Assembly (NCBI GenBank): GCA_920105625.2
Contig: OV050030.1
Coordinates: 69,192,111 to 69,256,110 of the forward strand
Reading direction: 5' to 3'
Length of the DNA stretch: 64,000 nt
DNA from: Clusia tigrina
Taxonomy: Eukaryota; Arthropoda; Insecta; Diptera; Clusiidae
A program made the translations under genes and the position numbers. Under the pieces are notes generated by a model. That model did not search any database. It saw only the letters and a list, made by a program, of their open reading frames with translations, and was not told where the DNA came from. How positions within the stretch are numbered: the stretch's first letter is position 1; the number at the start of each line of letters is the position of its first letter. This document shows positions 21,849 through 32,899 of this stretch, piece by piece.

Positions 21849-22710
21849 TTATAGCATTTGTGCTGCAGATGTGCAGAATATAAATATTTTTTCTTATATA
21901 TAATTTGTTTATAATCAAAATGTGAAAATAAAAAATATGTTTATATAACATACTTATATACATATATATCCGCTACACAGCCGATGTGTCTAATATATGT
22001 GCCCCTTTATATGAAAAGCGTTCGATGAGCGATAATGAAGAGGTACCCGGTGTGGCGAATTTGGAGATAAGCAAATTATTTACACAAATACCCAAATTAA
22101 TTGCATGGGGACGGAAAATTTAAACAAAATTAAAAAAATATTTTAGACCACAACAAATGCAGCGCAAAAGTGTAAAGAATGTCAGTGAAATATTTAAATT
22201 AATCTATATACGAGTATATATATAAATAACTTACATTGTGTTTGTAATTGATGTTCTCTATAATGCATGAACCGATTTTGTTACTGAAAGCTTTCCATGA
22301 AAGGTGACGACAATACCAATTTTATATATTAACCATTTTTGTATGTGCATTGGTTCTTGAGTTATAGGCATTAGTGAGTGTCGGATAAGATCGCTCTACA
22401 TCATTTATTTTACAGAATTTGATTTTCAAATATGTACTTTCTTTTTCCAGTATTGAATCCCGGGCCACCCCAATATTGTCGTTATATTATTCTTACAGCA
22501 ACAACAACTATACATTTTTGGAAAAGTGGGCGGTACCACTCCCCCTTATTAAAAATCGCTCTTACGGCTTTAATAATAGTCTGATTGTCCTGAAATTTTC
22601 TCAATATGGTACCGATGATCTGCTAATAGCTGAAAAAATATTATAGCTTATGTCACTCGGTGAATCCCGGGCCATGCTAATAGTGTCGACAACAACATGC
22701 ATACCTGTTG
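21849..22710. other. Intergenic repeat-like DNA without a supported gene
   Basis: Contains two similar GAATCCCGGGCCA words (22456 and 22663) and T/A-rich sequence. The 75-residue frame at 22419-22646 has no recognisable domain. Confidence 0.5.
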
Positions 22711-23053
22711 GTGTACTCTTGGTTCGACCAGTATGCCTGTAAATTAGTTATTCACTTCTCTAAGCAAGAGGGAATAACAATAACAACAACAACAACGGTG
22801 CTGCTTGATGTTTACAGCTCTAAGCGAGAGAGAATAACAATAACACAACAGTGCTGATTGATGTTATTGACTTCCAATGCTAAATTCAGCCACTGTGTCG
22901 TTATTGTTATTCCCTTTGTCTTCGCTGTTTAGAATAAATTTCGTTGGTGTACTCTTGTTTCGACCAGTAGGCATCTAAATTAGTTGTTCATTTCTCTAAG
23001 CAAGGGAGAATAACAATAACAACAACAAAGGTGCTGCTTGATGTTTACATCTA
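22711..23053. repeat. 236-bp tandem repeat interrupted by the errantivirus
   Basis: GTGTACTCTTGGTTCGACCA at 22711 recurs as GTGTACTCTTGTTTCGACCA at 22947. Unit two stops at 23053, where the provirus begins, and resumes at 27988 (CTATAAGCGAGAGAGAATA). The units contain AACAACAACAA microsatellites. This shows the provirus inserted into a pre-existing tandem repeat. Confidence 0.75.
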
Positions 23054-23416
23054 AGTTAAGGCGCTCCCATTAGGGAGCACCAAAAAATTAAAGATGGGGG
23101 CCGGCAACTGGCCCCGTCTTCTATACCTGTAAAATAAATTAAACCGGTTTACAGTTTTACTCTTTATTAGTTCCGCTCCAAAATAAGAATGAGTTACAAT
23201 TTAAATTATTCTTAACACTACAGATTACTCGCTACCCTGCTTAGCCTATCATATTGCTGATGCCTGCACTTCTGCTAGTGCAACGTTCCCACGATTCGGT
23301 GGTGCACCGGATGCTCGTGCAGGGCGGCGTAGACATGGTGTCAGCATAATTCGTATTGGTGTGAAAGCTCAGGTATGCGGGTAGGCTGGCATATTAAATG
23401 TAGTATTAGGTAACGT
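23054..23416 (-). mobile_element. 3' LTR of the errantivirus-type provirus
   Basis: Length is 363 bp. It is almost identical to 27637-27987 except for a 12-bp insertion (CTGCTAGTGCAA region near 23274-23285). The minus-strand U5 side ends CGCCTTAACT. A poly(A) signal (AATAAA on minus, 23163-23168) lies in R. Inverted pairs GCTCCC/GGGAGC and GGGGCC/GGCCCC suggest local RNA folding in R/U5. Confidence 0.9.
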
Positions 23417-23426
23417 CCCTTCCTTT
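23417..23426 (-). other. Polypurine tract of the errantivirus
   Basis: Minus-strand AAAGGAAGGG directly before the 3' LTR. Confidence 0.8.
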
Positions 23427-23429
23427 AAT

Positions 23430-23446
23430 ATCTGCGTCCCGCAGAT
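23430..23446 (-). promoter_or_regulatory. Perfect stem-loop upstream of the errantivirus PPT
   Basis: ATCTGCG-TCC-CGCAGAT (plus strand) is a perfect 7-bp stem with a 3-base loop. It lies 3 bases from the PPT and overlaps the very end of the env reading frame. Confidence 0.7.
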
Positions 23447-24734
23447 TTGATGTTGATACAGGTGGCTGGGGCATTGCCGACTTTTCCTTGAATTTCAAAA
23501 GGATTGTTGGCATCTCAATCCTCCCAGTCAACTTACGCCAAATAATGAAGAACGCCGCAATTACCGCACTCAGGATCAATGCGTCGGTTGCTATTGAGAT
23601 TTGGGATCTAATACCTAGAGCGTTGAGATGCTTAATGTTGGTCATGCTTAGCTCGTGTAAATACTCCAGGTTTGGTTTGAGACCCCGACTTGTCACGTTG
23701 GTGAGAACTGACGGTAATGCCTGCAACTTCCTTGATGTTGTGCTCGAAAATGTTTGGTTTTTTACTTCAATAGTTTCATTGTTAAGCTGAATCACGTATG
23801 TGCCTTCAAGAAGCTTTGAATGATTCCCGCTTTTGATAGTTCCATTAAAATTCGATAGGTACACAGTATTCTCATCTATCAGCTCCATAACTTCCCCGTT
23901 GTCGGGTTCAAAGTGGCATTGGGCGTCTCCTCCCTTTAGAAGTCGCGCCAGACATCCCTCTTCAGGCAGTTTCCTTACGGCTTCTGATTCACATATTGTT
24001 GAGTTATTGGTTGAACGGCATTTCCCCACTATTCCAAACGTCTCGTCATCGTTTATCAATACTTTTTGGTACTCTAAGGTTGCTTGTTTACCAAAATATG
24101 TTGAAGCTCTGGTTATCAATAGGTGGTATTTGGTTGCTTTTACTTTCGGAATTGATAGTACGTACAACAGTAGAGTACCATTTGAATACAAAGAGGGTTT
24201 TGCATATTCGACAGCTTCAATAACGTTCTGCTACGGCAAGACCTCCTCATTGGTGACGATCAGCTCGGCTTCCTCTTGATTAAGTAGGTTCGTGTTAACG
24301 ATGCCTGCCTTCGTCATTTGACATGCGCGTACTATTTCGCCAATCTGCTCCTTCAAAATCTGAATTTGGTTAACGATTATGGTCTCTGCATTTCCAGAGT
24401 TGGTCTCTTTGCTTAGGGAATTTACATGTTGCATCATGAGATTCAGATGGTTAGTGGTTTCTAACGTGATATTAGAAGTTGTTCGTTAACTTTGAACTGG
24501 TGGTTGTTATTGCTGATGACATCATTTTGGCCTCTTAAGATATTATCCCAATCAGTAGCATCAGGGGAGCCGGCAATCCATTTCCAGGCTGACCCAATCC
24601 AGTTAATTGATCGGCGTCCTCGTGTTCTTACAGCACGTAACTCATCGAGGTGCTGTGTTATCTTATTTAAGTTGTAATCAATGAAAGGTTTCCTGACAGC
24701 GTTCCGCACAGCATTACCCGATACCTTAAGTTTC

Positions 24735-25040
24735 ATTAGTATCGTCCCGAATAATGCCATCGAATGATTCTAACCCCGGAAGAGCATAAAAAGTTATCAA
24801 ACTGTCATTTCGTACTTCTTGGAAAAATTTTCTTCAAATTTTTTTATTAATTTGAATAGGTCCTGCAGCTGTATGTACAGAAAAGGGTGTGCCTAAAAGA
24901 ATATATTTGTCCGTGAGGTTAGGTTTTATGAAATTTTTATTAGCACCGGTATCAACTAGAAAATTGAGCTCTTTTCCATTTGTCAAATAACACGTGAAAT
25001 AGGGTATACTGGAACTTATTGTTATTGCTTTGTTTTGATC
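24735..25040 (-). pseudogene. Protease and RT N-terminal remnant, errantivirus
   Basis: Reads KELNFLVDTGANKNFIKP, the retropepsin active site, then KYILLGTPF and, across a frame change, ALPGLESFDGIIRDDT, which normally leads into RT. At that point the sequence joins env. The RT palm, RNase H and integrase are absent. Confidence 0.8.
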
Positions 25041-25050
25041 GCATTATTCC

Positions 25051-26309
25051 CTATACGAGGAACGCTGGTGGGCCACCTTCCATAAAATTTACGTGTTCTT
25101 CCTGATGATCATCTAATACCTGGGACTCGCCTTCTGCGTTGGTTTGTAGGTTAAACAGCCTCTGCTGTTTTACATCATTACCCTCTACTGGTACATACCT
25201 CTTGAAATGGTTCTCCCTTTGGGGGTGGTTCATGTAATTCACTCGCTTTGTCTGGATGGATTGGTCTACCTCCATTCTCTCATGCGGCTTTGGAGCAATC
25301 GGCCTGTTGGGAGGAAAGACATTCCTTTCGACAGGATCTGGGAATCTATTACCATGCGGGGTCGAACGATATATCTGATTTCTGTTTACTCATTTATTGT
25401 TATGATGATACCTAGGAGGTAGAGGGGGTCGTCGTTCACCATTTACTATAGTGTTCATTGTGGTGATTATTCTATTGTTTGAGTTAACGTGAATTATGTT
25501 GTTTCGCAGCGATAAGTTTTGGATATCCAAGCTCGCGGAATGCGCTTCTGGCAATGTTTTCGGCTTTTGCACGATGAGCATGCGAGAGAGCTCCCATTCA
25601 AGCCCCGAATGAACACGTCCAGAGCTCTATTCCTGTAAGTCTCCACAAGCACACCCATGGTCTCTTCAGTGTAATCCTCGCTTTTGATTTTATTTACGAT
25701 TAACGACAGCTGATGGCTTACAGTGGCATAAAATTCGTCTAGCCTGGATCCCCTTTGATTGAGCTGGTTTAACTGGTGTTCTAGCGTGCGAATATCCCGT
25801 TTGTCAGCGTAATGTAGGGATAAAACGCGCTTAATTTCCGCCCAGTCATTTTGGAAGACGTTGTAGGACACTAATGCGGCGTCTGCCCTACCCCTAACTT
25901 TTTGCCTAATATGCAGAAGGATTGAGCGGTAAAGGGGCTTTTCCCTAATGATATCGTAATCCTTCAAAATACACTCAACATTGTGTACCCAGGAAATGTA
26001 CTGTGAAGGATTTCCATCAAACACCTGGGGTTCCTTTACGCAATCCGGCAATCTCCCGATTTCACGAAGCTCCTCCTCTGTTCGGAGTGCACGAGTTATA
26101 ACCGTAGGCCTAATATCTGACGTGCCTTCTATTGTATTCAAACTATCGAGTCTGTGGTTGATCCTCTGCTCTATTCCTAATAGGAATTGATCACGACTCC
26201 CCGCAGCTCTTTCGGCCGCAACTAAGCGAGTTTCTATTCCCTTAACTTGGTCCAGTAGTACGTTAACTGCCCCCGTCAACTGTGTCACTTTGTCAGTCAA
26301 ACTGTCCAT
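25051..26309 (-). pseudogene. gag: Gag, errantivirus type
   Basis: It starts at the ATG at 26309 (MDSLTDKVTQLTG) with a coiled-coil-like N terminus. The capsid-like core follows, with FDGNPSQYISWVHNVE and LHYADKRDIRTLEHQLNQL. The 271-residue frame shifts near 25560 into the next frames (25581-25390 and 25275-25051), which carry Arg/Asn/Pro-rich C-terminal sequence. No intact zinc knuckle is present, as in gypsy. Family length is about 450 residues; this copy is broken by at least two frameshifts. Confidence 0.85.
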
Positions 26310-26428
26310 TCTTATAAAAATTCAAGTAGAAAGCACAAATCAAAACACTCACCAATTTTCCTTACTCCGCAAGATGTCTTCAGAATACTTCTCGATTTTT
26401 CGCCTCCTTTATTTTTTTATTTTCTTTT

Positions 26429-26735
26429 TGGTACACTCTAATTGAATTTACTTTAAATTTTGTTTTTTATATTCTTTTGGCGCACTTGAATTTTATTTTT
26501 TATTTTTACTTCTATTTTTCTTTTTGGCACATTTGGAATTTTATTTTTTCTCTTAACTTTTTATTAGCACACTGGAATTTTATTTTTTATCTTAACTTTT
26601 TATTGGCACACTTTCTTTACTTCTATTTTTCTTTTTGGCACATTTGCAATTTTATTTTTTCTCTTAACTTTTTATTGGCACACTGGAATTATAATTTATT
26701 TTTTATCTTTCCAATTTATTTTTTGGCACAATCGA
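26429..26735 (-). repeat. Array of eight TTGGCACA-type repeats in the errantivirus leader
   Basis: On the plus strand TTGGCACA or a close variant (TTGGTACA, TTGGCGCA, TTAGCACA) starts near 26429, 26477, 26524, 26563, 26603, 26636, 26675 and 26723, spaced 33-50 bp and separated by T/A-rich spacer such as TTTTTCTCTTAACTTTTTAT. It lies between PBS and gag, the same place as the Su(Hw) insulator repeats of Drosophila gypsy. The word is not the known Su(Hw) consensus. Confidence 0.75.
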
Positions 26736-27435
26736 ATTAAATATTAATTTCTATTTTTTTTTTTAAATTTGTTTTGTCGACACTGAAATTATTTTTAAAT
26801 AGTTCTTACAATATTATTTTCACCAACATATTCTGTAAAAATAAAACAAATAAAAAAATAAAAAATAATAATAATAAAGGAAAAATTTATTAATCCTTTT
26901 ATTCCTTTCTAGTACCGTGTTCTTATGTTGACGGCGTCAAGCACTGGAAAAACATGCTCTGAACTTTAAACTCTTCCATGGCCATCATAGCCATGGAACG
27001 ACTGCATTTTCCTCTTTAGTCCCCAACAATTAGATTGTAGGCAACTTACTAGGGCACAGTCTACAGCCAGGGTTTTGACCAATGCGACCTCCAACATTTT
27101 GGAAATTCGCTACCGTGCCCATGAAATAATCATAGTGTTCTCATGTGTACTATGATGTGCGCCCAGTTGGGCGTATCGTGGACACTATAGAGTAGCTTAT
27201 CGCTGGACCAGCAAACCCTGCTGTTTGATAATAATAGATCGAGGAAAGCTAGTCTAGATGTTTAGATGCGTAGCATTTCCTGATCCAAAGTTGATGCCGC
27301 AAGAATCCAAGGCAATGCCACTACCATGCTTCGCGCAGAGTACAATGAAGAAAAATATTTTTTTTATTTTTATTTTTTTGTTATTACAATAGTCTGAGGA
27401 TCTTCGGGGTCACAGATATTTTTATTTGTTATATC
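26736..27435 (-). other. Errantivirus 5' leader, distal part
   Basis: Non-coding leader between gag and PBS. No ORF or strong repeat is seen apart from AT-rich runs. Confidence 0.6.
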
Positions 27436-27458
27436 CTGGAGGGTCCCGTAGGAATCGC
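27436..27458 (-). promoter_or_regulatory. Leader core motif shared with the palindrome element
   Basis: Minus-strand GATTCCTACGGGACCCTCC, with exact identity extending to 25 bp, in the same orientation and the same PBS-to-gag position as the repeated core of the palindrome gypsy-type element. Confidence 0.85.
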
Positions 27459-27619
27459 AGGATGTAGACATAAGGATTTATATGCTTGAATCATTAATTT
27501 TACTTTATTTTTTCACTGCATCTGTCCAACTTTAGCCAGCAACATCACCCGAGATCCTGCCGCACCTTGTGATCTCCTCTTTTAAGGAGTCTTCTTCAAG
27601 GAACCCACATTAACAGTGG

Positions 27620-27637
27620 GTCCCTGCTCGGGCGCCA
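27620..27637 (-). other. Primer binding site of the errantivirus, tRNA-Lys type
   Basis: Minus-strand TGGCGCCCGAGCAGGGAC next to the 5' LTR end. It differs at one base from the tRNA-Lys3 primer site sequence known from lentiviruses. Confidence 0.8.
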
Positions 27638-27987
27638 GTTAAGGCGCTCCCATTAGGGAGCACCAAAAAATTAAAGATGGGGGCCGGCAACTGGCCCCGT
27701 CTTCTATACCTGTAAAATAAATTAAACCGGTTTACAGTTTTACTCTTTATTAGTTCCGCTCCAAAATAAGAATGAGTTACAATTTAAATTATTCTTAACA
27801 CTACAGCTTACTCGCTACCCTGCTTAGCCTATCATATTGCTGATGCCTGCACTTCGTTCCCACGATTCGGTGGTGCACCGGATGCTCTTGCAGGGCGGCG
27901 TAGACATGGTGTCAGCATAATTCATATTGGTGTGAAAGCTCAGGTATGCGGGTAGGCTGGCATATTAACTGTAGTATTAGGTAACGT
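27637..27987 (-). mobile_element. 5' LTR of the errantivirus-type provirus
   Basis: Length is 351 bp. It matches the 3' LTR apart from the 12-bp indel and a few substitutions, so insertion is moderately recent relative to the decay of the coding regions. Confidence 0.9.
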
Positions 27988-28472
27988 GTTAACTTCTATA
28001 AGCGAGAGAGAATACCAATAACACAACAGTGCTGATTGATGTTATTGACTTCCAATGCTTCATTAAGCCACTGTATCGTTATTGTTATTCCCTTTGCCTT
28101 CTCTGTTTAGAATAGCTTTCGTTGGTTTTTTGTCTTTTTTGGGTGGTCCGACGATCAATTACGAACTCTGGTTTGTTTCAATCAATTTACTAACATATTT
28201 CAATGCGTATTGCATTTTTAAACACTTTTTTCTGAAAATACAGGTGCATTGCACTGATTTTAAGTAATTTATTGAGATTGGGTTGAGTTGTTCATTGGAT
28301 TGATCGTGATCCGTAATTTATTGTGTGCCATTGAGTACATTCCAGAGTTAAAGCGTTTCGCATTGTTTTTGCGTTTATAAACATTGTATGTATATTCCTC
28401 AATTTTTTATTTCATTTTGCAAATAAATCAAATTTCATTTTTAGTTAGTGTAGCCACATTTTTGAACACAAT
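27988..28472. repeat. Continuation of the 236-bp repeat, then spacer
   Basis: 27988-28118 continues repeat unit two. The rest is AT-rich with no supported gene up to the Helitron start. Confidence 0.6.
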
Positions 28473-30089
28473 ATGGTACGAAGACATAGTAACTTGGGGC
28501 GTTGAAAACGTAATGCTACAAATGCTGCAGCATCTAGAGCTTCTCAAAGTAGCGAACAGCGCGAAAATAATACTTTGGCTGCTCGAAATACCATGGCACG
28601 TGTTAGGGCTGCGCAAACTTTGATTACGTTTCTCATGCGAAGGTTTCAATTGGATCAATGACTACTGTTTGCAGTCAATGCATGGCATTTAAGTTTAAAC
28701 ATGAGGTGCCTGGATTGTGTTGTGCAAACGGACAAGTTAAATTACCTGAATTGAATCCCCCACCGGAGCCCTTGCGTTCTTTGGTAACTGGTGCCACACC
28801 GGTTACGAAACATTTTTTGGCAAACATATCAGCGTATAACTCCGGTTTTCAAATGACTTCGTTCGATGCGACAAATATTATACGCGACAATTTTATGCCA
28901 ACGTTCAAGGTCATTGTTTTTAGGTGAATAATAGTGAAAAGTTTATCATCGACTTGGATCTTTCTTACCCTTTCCTGATCAAAGTTATCAATTTTTGCAA
29001 ATGTATTTTGTGGGTAACTCAAATATGAAACCGATCGTCGTTGTAATATTTCTTCAAATTTACAGAGAGAGATTGTCGAGCGTTTTTAAAATATGTTGCA
29101 TACAGAAAATGAGTTAGTGCGGCTTTTTCAAACTGCTCTCGATCAAATGCCATCCGATGAATATGCAATTGTGATTCGAGCTGATAAAATGCCACCTGGC
29201 CAACATGTCAGACGATTTAATGTGCCAACAATGGATGATGTCGATATTGTAATCATGGGAGATGAATTTAATTCCCGTGACATTGTGCTGGATCGTAGAT
29301 ATATGCAACTGCAACGAGTGTCTGAAACTCATCGCTACTATGATGGATTACAGCACCCATTGTTGTTTTGCCGAGGAAAAGACTGTTATCATTTTAACAT
29401 TAAAATGATGAATCCTTCTACCGGTTAGTGCATTTCATTTCGATTTCATTTTGAAAAGTTTTATTTCATTTTTCGCATAATTTTGCATTCTAGAACCGGA
29501 AACAAATAAAAAAGTTAGCGCAATTAATTATTATTCATATCGTCTTAAGGTGCGTCAAAATGATTTTAACCATATTTTACATTGTTGTCGACTTTTCCAT
29601 CAATTTGTTGTTGACATGTACGCCAAAATTGAATCTGAACGACTAAATTTCATACGGTTTAATCAGAAGAAATTACGTTCGGAGGAGTACATCCATTTGC
29701 GTGATGCTATAAATAATGACGGTAATGTTAATGATCTCGGAAATATGATAATTTTGCCCTCAACGTACACAGGCCGTCCACGTCATATGCATGACTATGC
29801 GCAGGATACAATGACTTATGTGCGTCATTACGGTCGACCAGAATTATTTATAACGTTTACGTGTCATCTGCAATGGAGTGACATTAAGGATAATTTATTC
29901 GCTTGCCAAAGCCCAACCGACCGCCATGATATCACTGCCCGTGTTTTTAAGCAGAAGTTAAAAACCCTTATGGATTTCATCGTAAAATCAAAAGTATTTG
30001 GTGAAGTCAAGTGCTGGATGTATTCTGTGGAATGGCGAAAGCGTGGTTTGCGACATGCTCATATTTTAATTTGGTTGGTCAATAAAACT
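28473..30089 (+). pseudogene. Helitron Rep-helicase protein, N-terminal half, truncated
   Basis: Plus-strand coding with frameshifts. It has a basic N terminus RRHSNLGR then KRNATNAAASRASQS; a cysteine module (CSQCMAFKFKHEVPGLCC, then GQVKLPEL); a middle region; and the Helitron Rep-like N domain with ILPSTYTGRPRHMHDYAQD and FITFTCHLQWSDI. The final piece reads RKRGLRHAHILIWL, which holds the HUH motif (HAH) of the rolling-circle endonuclease. Sequence stops matching Helitron at about 30089, before the catalytic Tyr motif and helicase. A possible intron (29425-29493) has GTTAGT and TTCTAG ends. A stop near 28503 interrupts the N terminus. Confidence 0.85.
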
Positions 30090-31012
30090 AGAAGCCTTGT
30101 TGAAGACATTCAATGATTACAACGAGGAGTTGTTAAATTTTATGGACTGTTGTGGTGACAAGGAGTACTTTGCCAAGGATTATCCGTTATATGTCAACGG
30201 TTTAACACTGAACTGGTTGACCAGGTTCAGATTGGATCTAGAAGAGCTGGAAGCACAGGAAGATAGTCCTAGTTCTCAGGAGGACAAGGCTCAAGACAAG
30301 CTAAGGTTTTTACAGATGGAGGTGAAATTATTCGCAGAAAAATTGTTTAAGCAATTGGTGGCAACAAGCAAAGTGAAGCCCAGGTACTCTGGAGATTAGC
30401 GAGGGACGGTGGAAACTTGTCAACTTTGCAAGCAGCAGACCAAGCATTAGCAACTATTGAGAGTCGAACGGAGGAGAAATTTTTTCAAGTCTTCAAGGAT
30501 ACAGAAGAGTTGAAGATAAATACGGAATTTCTCGAGAATAAAACTAGAGTACTTTCTAGGCAACTCCGGGAAACTGAGGAAGCCGCATCGTATCTGGAGA
30601 GGGAAAATCTAGAGCTTAAGAGAATCGGGGCAACTACTAAGCCAGCAAGAGTAAGATCGGCATCAACCTCTCAAATACATACATGGTAAAGCCTAGATTA
30701 GTATTAAGTGAAGAGAGTGAAGCGAAATTTTTGTTTGACGCATCTGAAATCGGTGTCGAGCCATTTTCTCCGGGAAGTTCAATAGATAATAAAAATCAGG
30801 GATATCCGCCAAACGAGCCAGAAGCAGAAACAGTGCAGCAAAGTCCCGATATAGTGGACAGTATTTCGCCTGTACGAGCAAACGGTCGGAGACTAATAAG
30901 TTTGAGTCCGTCACTGGTCAACTACATTTCAGATCCGGGGGGAGTGAATTTGGAAACCACCCAAAAGGACAACGCGCTCAAAGCTTAAGTTCTACCAGCC
31001 ATAAGTAAAATA
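30090..31012 (+). pseudogene. Gag N-terminal region (gypsy-type with env)
   Basis: Frames 30097-30399, 30417-30689 and 30683-30988 read in series: LKTFNDYNEELLNFMDCC, then an acidic linker, a heptad-rich coiled-coil stretch (TEFLENKTRVLSRQLRETEE) and a low-complexity Ser/Pro/Glu region. No conserved domain is recognised. Position before the capsid-like part suggests a matrix-like or assembly region, by inference. Confidence 0.5.
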
Positions 31013-31024
31013 AGAATAAGTAAA

Positions 31025-32210
31025 ATGGGTATAGAGGAAATTTCAAAGGCAGTGGCCAGGCTAGTACCTGTGTTTACTGGTGCTATTTCAGAAGATTTAC
31101 GGTCAGAACTCAACAGGTTCATTCAAGGTTGTGAACTTGCAAAGAGAAGCATAAGTCCTGATGAGTTGCATGATTTCTTCGACTGTGTGAAGCAAAGGTT
31201 ATTTGGAGATGCATACAACCTTGTGCTGCCAAAGCTATTCGCCAGTGTGAACGAGCTTTACGGCCTTCTGAAGAGAACCTATTTAAAGGAGAGAACTCTG
31301 GAAGACATATCCCAAGAGATCAGAATCGGGAAACAGCTGGCAGGTGAAGACATATGCGCCTTTGCCAGGCGTTTAGAGTCACTTCGGATGATGGCACATG
31401 AAGTAATAAAGAATAAGTGCAATGGCGTTGGAGATACAGCACTATTATAAGTCGGTGTTAACGCCTTTCGTAGTGGGCCTCCGCAACTCTACTATAAAGA
31501 CTCATATGCTGAATAGCAGAACAGGAAATCTGAAGGAATTGGTAGAAGAAGCAATTAGAGCACAAGTCCTCGTGGAACGGAGTACGGCCGGTTTAGGGGA
31601 GATACATATCTTCGAAAAGTTACAGGACAGTTTAACAGCCGCTGTCATTGATAGAGAAGGAAGTAATTCCGTCCCAAACACATACAAAGGAACGTATAAT
31701 CTCGGTGTTTCCGACAGCAGAGCCGCGAATCCGAGAAATACGCACAGGGAGTTTGTACAGAGGGCACCCACATGTTCGTTCTGAAATAAGCAAGGTCATA
31801 CAAGGGATGAGTGCATTACACGCAAAAATACGCCCTGTTGTATGGAGTGCCAAACATATGGTCATGAGACAAGTAGACAGTGCCAAGGAGACACAGAATG
31901 GAATCAGAGTAGAAGGCAGCCAGCTACGAGGGGCCCGGATCCAGTCTTGAGGGACAGCAGGGGGAATTTTAGTAGTCCCCGAGTTAATTCAACGGAGGGA
32001 ACTAACCAAGGAAGAAATCCTTTCAAAACTGGGAGTGGTCAGCAGCGACCAAATTGGAATTCCAGAAGTGAACCACGGATAAGCAACACCACACAGGGGT
32101 TGAGATGTTTCTCATGTGGACGAATGGGACATCGAGCAGCGGAATACAGGGATAGACAACCCCAACAAAGGAACCAGGGAAACTTCCAGTGGCCCAGTCG
32201 AGGCCAGTAG
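31025..32210 (+). pseudogene. gag: Gag capsid and nucleocapsid (gypsy-type with env)
   Basis: It starts at the ATG at 31025 (MGIEEISKAVARLVP). The capsid-like part contains LNRFIQGCELAKRS and LLKRTYLKERTLEDIS. After a frameshift near 31430 it continues with VVGLRNSTIKTHML. Two zinc-knuckle-like segments follow: CMECQTYGHETSRQC (31837-31885 region) and CFSCGRMGHRAAEY near 32106, where the last Cys is Tyr. The reading is split over at least three frames. Confidence 0.75.
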
Positions 32211-32212
32211 AC

Positions 32213-32665
32213 TGGAAAGCCAAAAGAAATAAAGTAATAATTAGGCCAGAAGTACATGTGAGTAGTAATGTAGAAACTACAGTCCAGGAGAAGGAGGAGC
32301 AAGAGGCTCTCCAATATCACGAAGAGTTAGGAAGTGGATACGCTTCCATGTTGGGAACAAAAGGACATTGCTTCGTTATGAGAAGGATAGGTGATGCCTT
32401 CATCGAGATACCCTGCAAGGAAGTAGCTAGTGGAAAGCTAGTGCTTTTGGTAGATTCAGGAGCAGACACAAGCCTTGTAAAATCTAGTGCTTTACGGAAA
32501 GGGCTAGATATTAATCAAATGGACGTAAGAATGCTTAACGGAGCGTTCGGAGGGTGCATCAGGACATTGGGGTCGCTCAGAATAGGAAACAGTCAAGTTA
32601 AGGGTATGAGTTTTAGAGTGCACGCAGGGAAGTGGATAGGAAAGGTATCCCGGCCGATGGGATAA
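32213..32665 (+). pseudogene. Aspartic protease (gypsy-type with env)
   Basis: Reads KLVLLVDSGADTSLVK near 32435-32485, the DSG form of the retropepsin active site, followed by LGSLRIGNSQVKGMSF. The frame ends near 32665, and the continuation GIPADGIIGRGNLW lies in the next frame from 32632, a typical link between protease and RT. Confidence 0.8.
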
Positions 32666-32899
32666 TTGGCCGTGGTAATCTCTGGGGCCGCACCATACTG
32701 GATGCGCCAGAAAAGCAGTTATCATTTTATGATAATAATAAGAATATAATCTTTACTCTTCCATTAAAGTCATGGCAGGAAGGAACCGTGAATAGGATTA
32801 AGAATTGTATGGAGGTAGTGAATGCAAGGTCAACTAGAGTAGATACTATGCGTGTAAATACGAAACTTAGGACTCTTGTTTTGGAAGGTGTTTTGGTAA

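Larger units (their letters stand above)
23406..24760 (-). pseudogene. env: Env glycoprotein, errantivirus type, N-terminally truncated and broken
   Basis: Three minus-strand frames (24760-24461, 24437-24231, 24191-23406) together cover roughly 430 residues. The first contains the basic furin-like site VRTRGRRS followed by INWIGSAWKWIAG, where gypsy-type (baculovirus F-like) envelopes have the fusion region. The last contains the ectodomain and, near its end, a hydrophobic membrane segment (ALILSAVIAAFFIIW) and a cytoplasmic tail. The signal peptide and first part are lost at the deletion junction near 24735. Frameshifts separate the parts. Confidence 0.85.
23054..27987 (-). mobile_element. 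Errantivirus-type (gypsy-like) provirus, internally deleted
   Basis: Both LTRs, PBS, leader, gag, protease, part of env and PPT are present in minus orientation. A deletion joining the protease/RT N terminus to env near 24735 removes RT, RNase H, integrase and the start of env. Total length is 4.93 kb, against about 7.5 kb expected for gypsy-like elements. The flanks read GTTTACATCTA on the left (23043-23053) and GTTAACTTCTA on the right (27988-27998), an 11-bp near-repeat longer than the usual 4-bp duplication. The frames are broken, so it is a defective relic. Confidence 0.9.

Noticed and set aside
26477..26740. Plus-strand frame rich in Phe/Tyr/Leu at 26477-26740
   Set aside because: It is the antisense translation of the T-rich errantivirus leader array.
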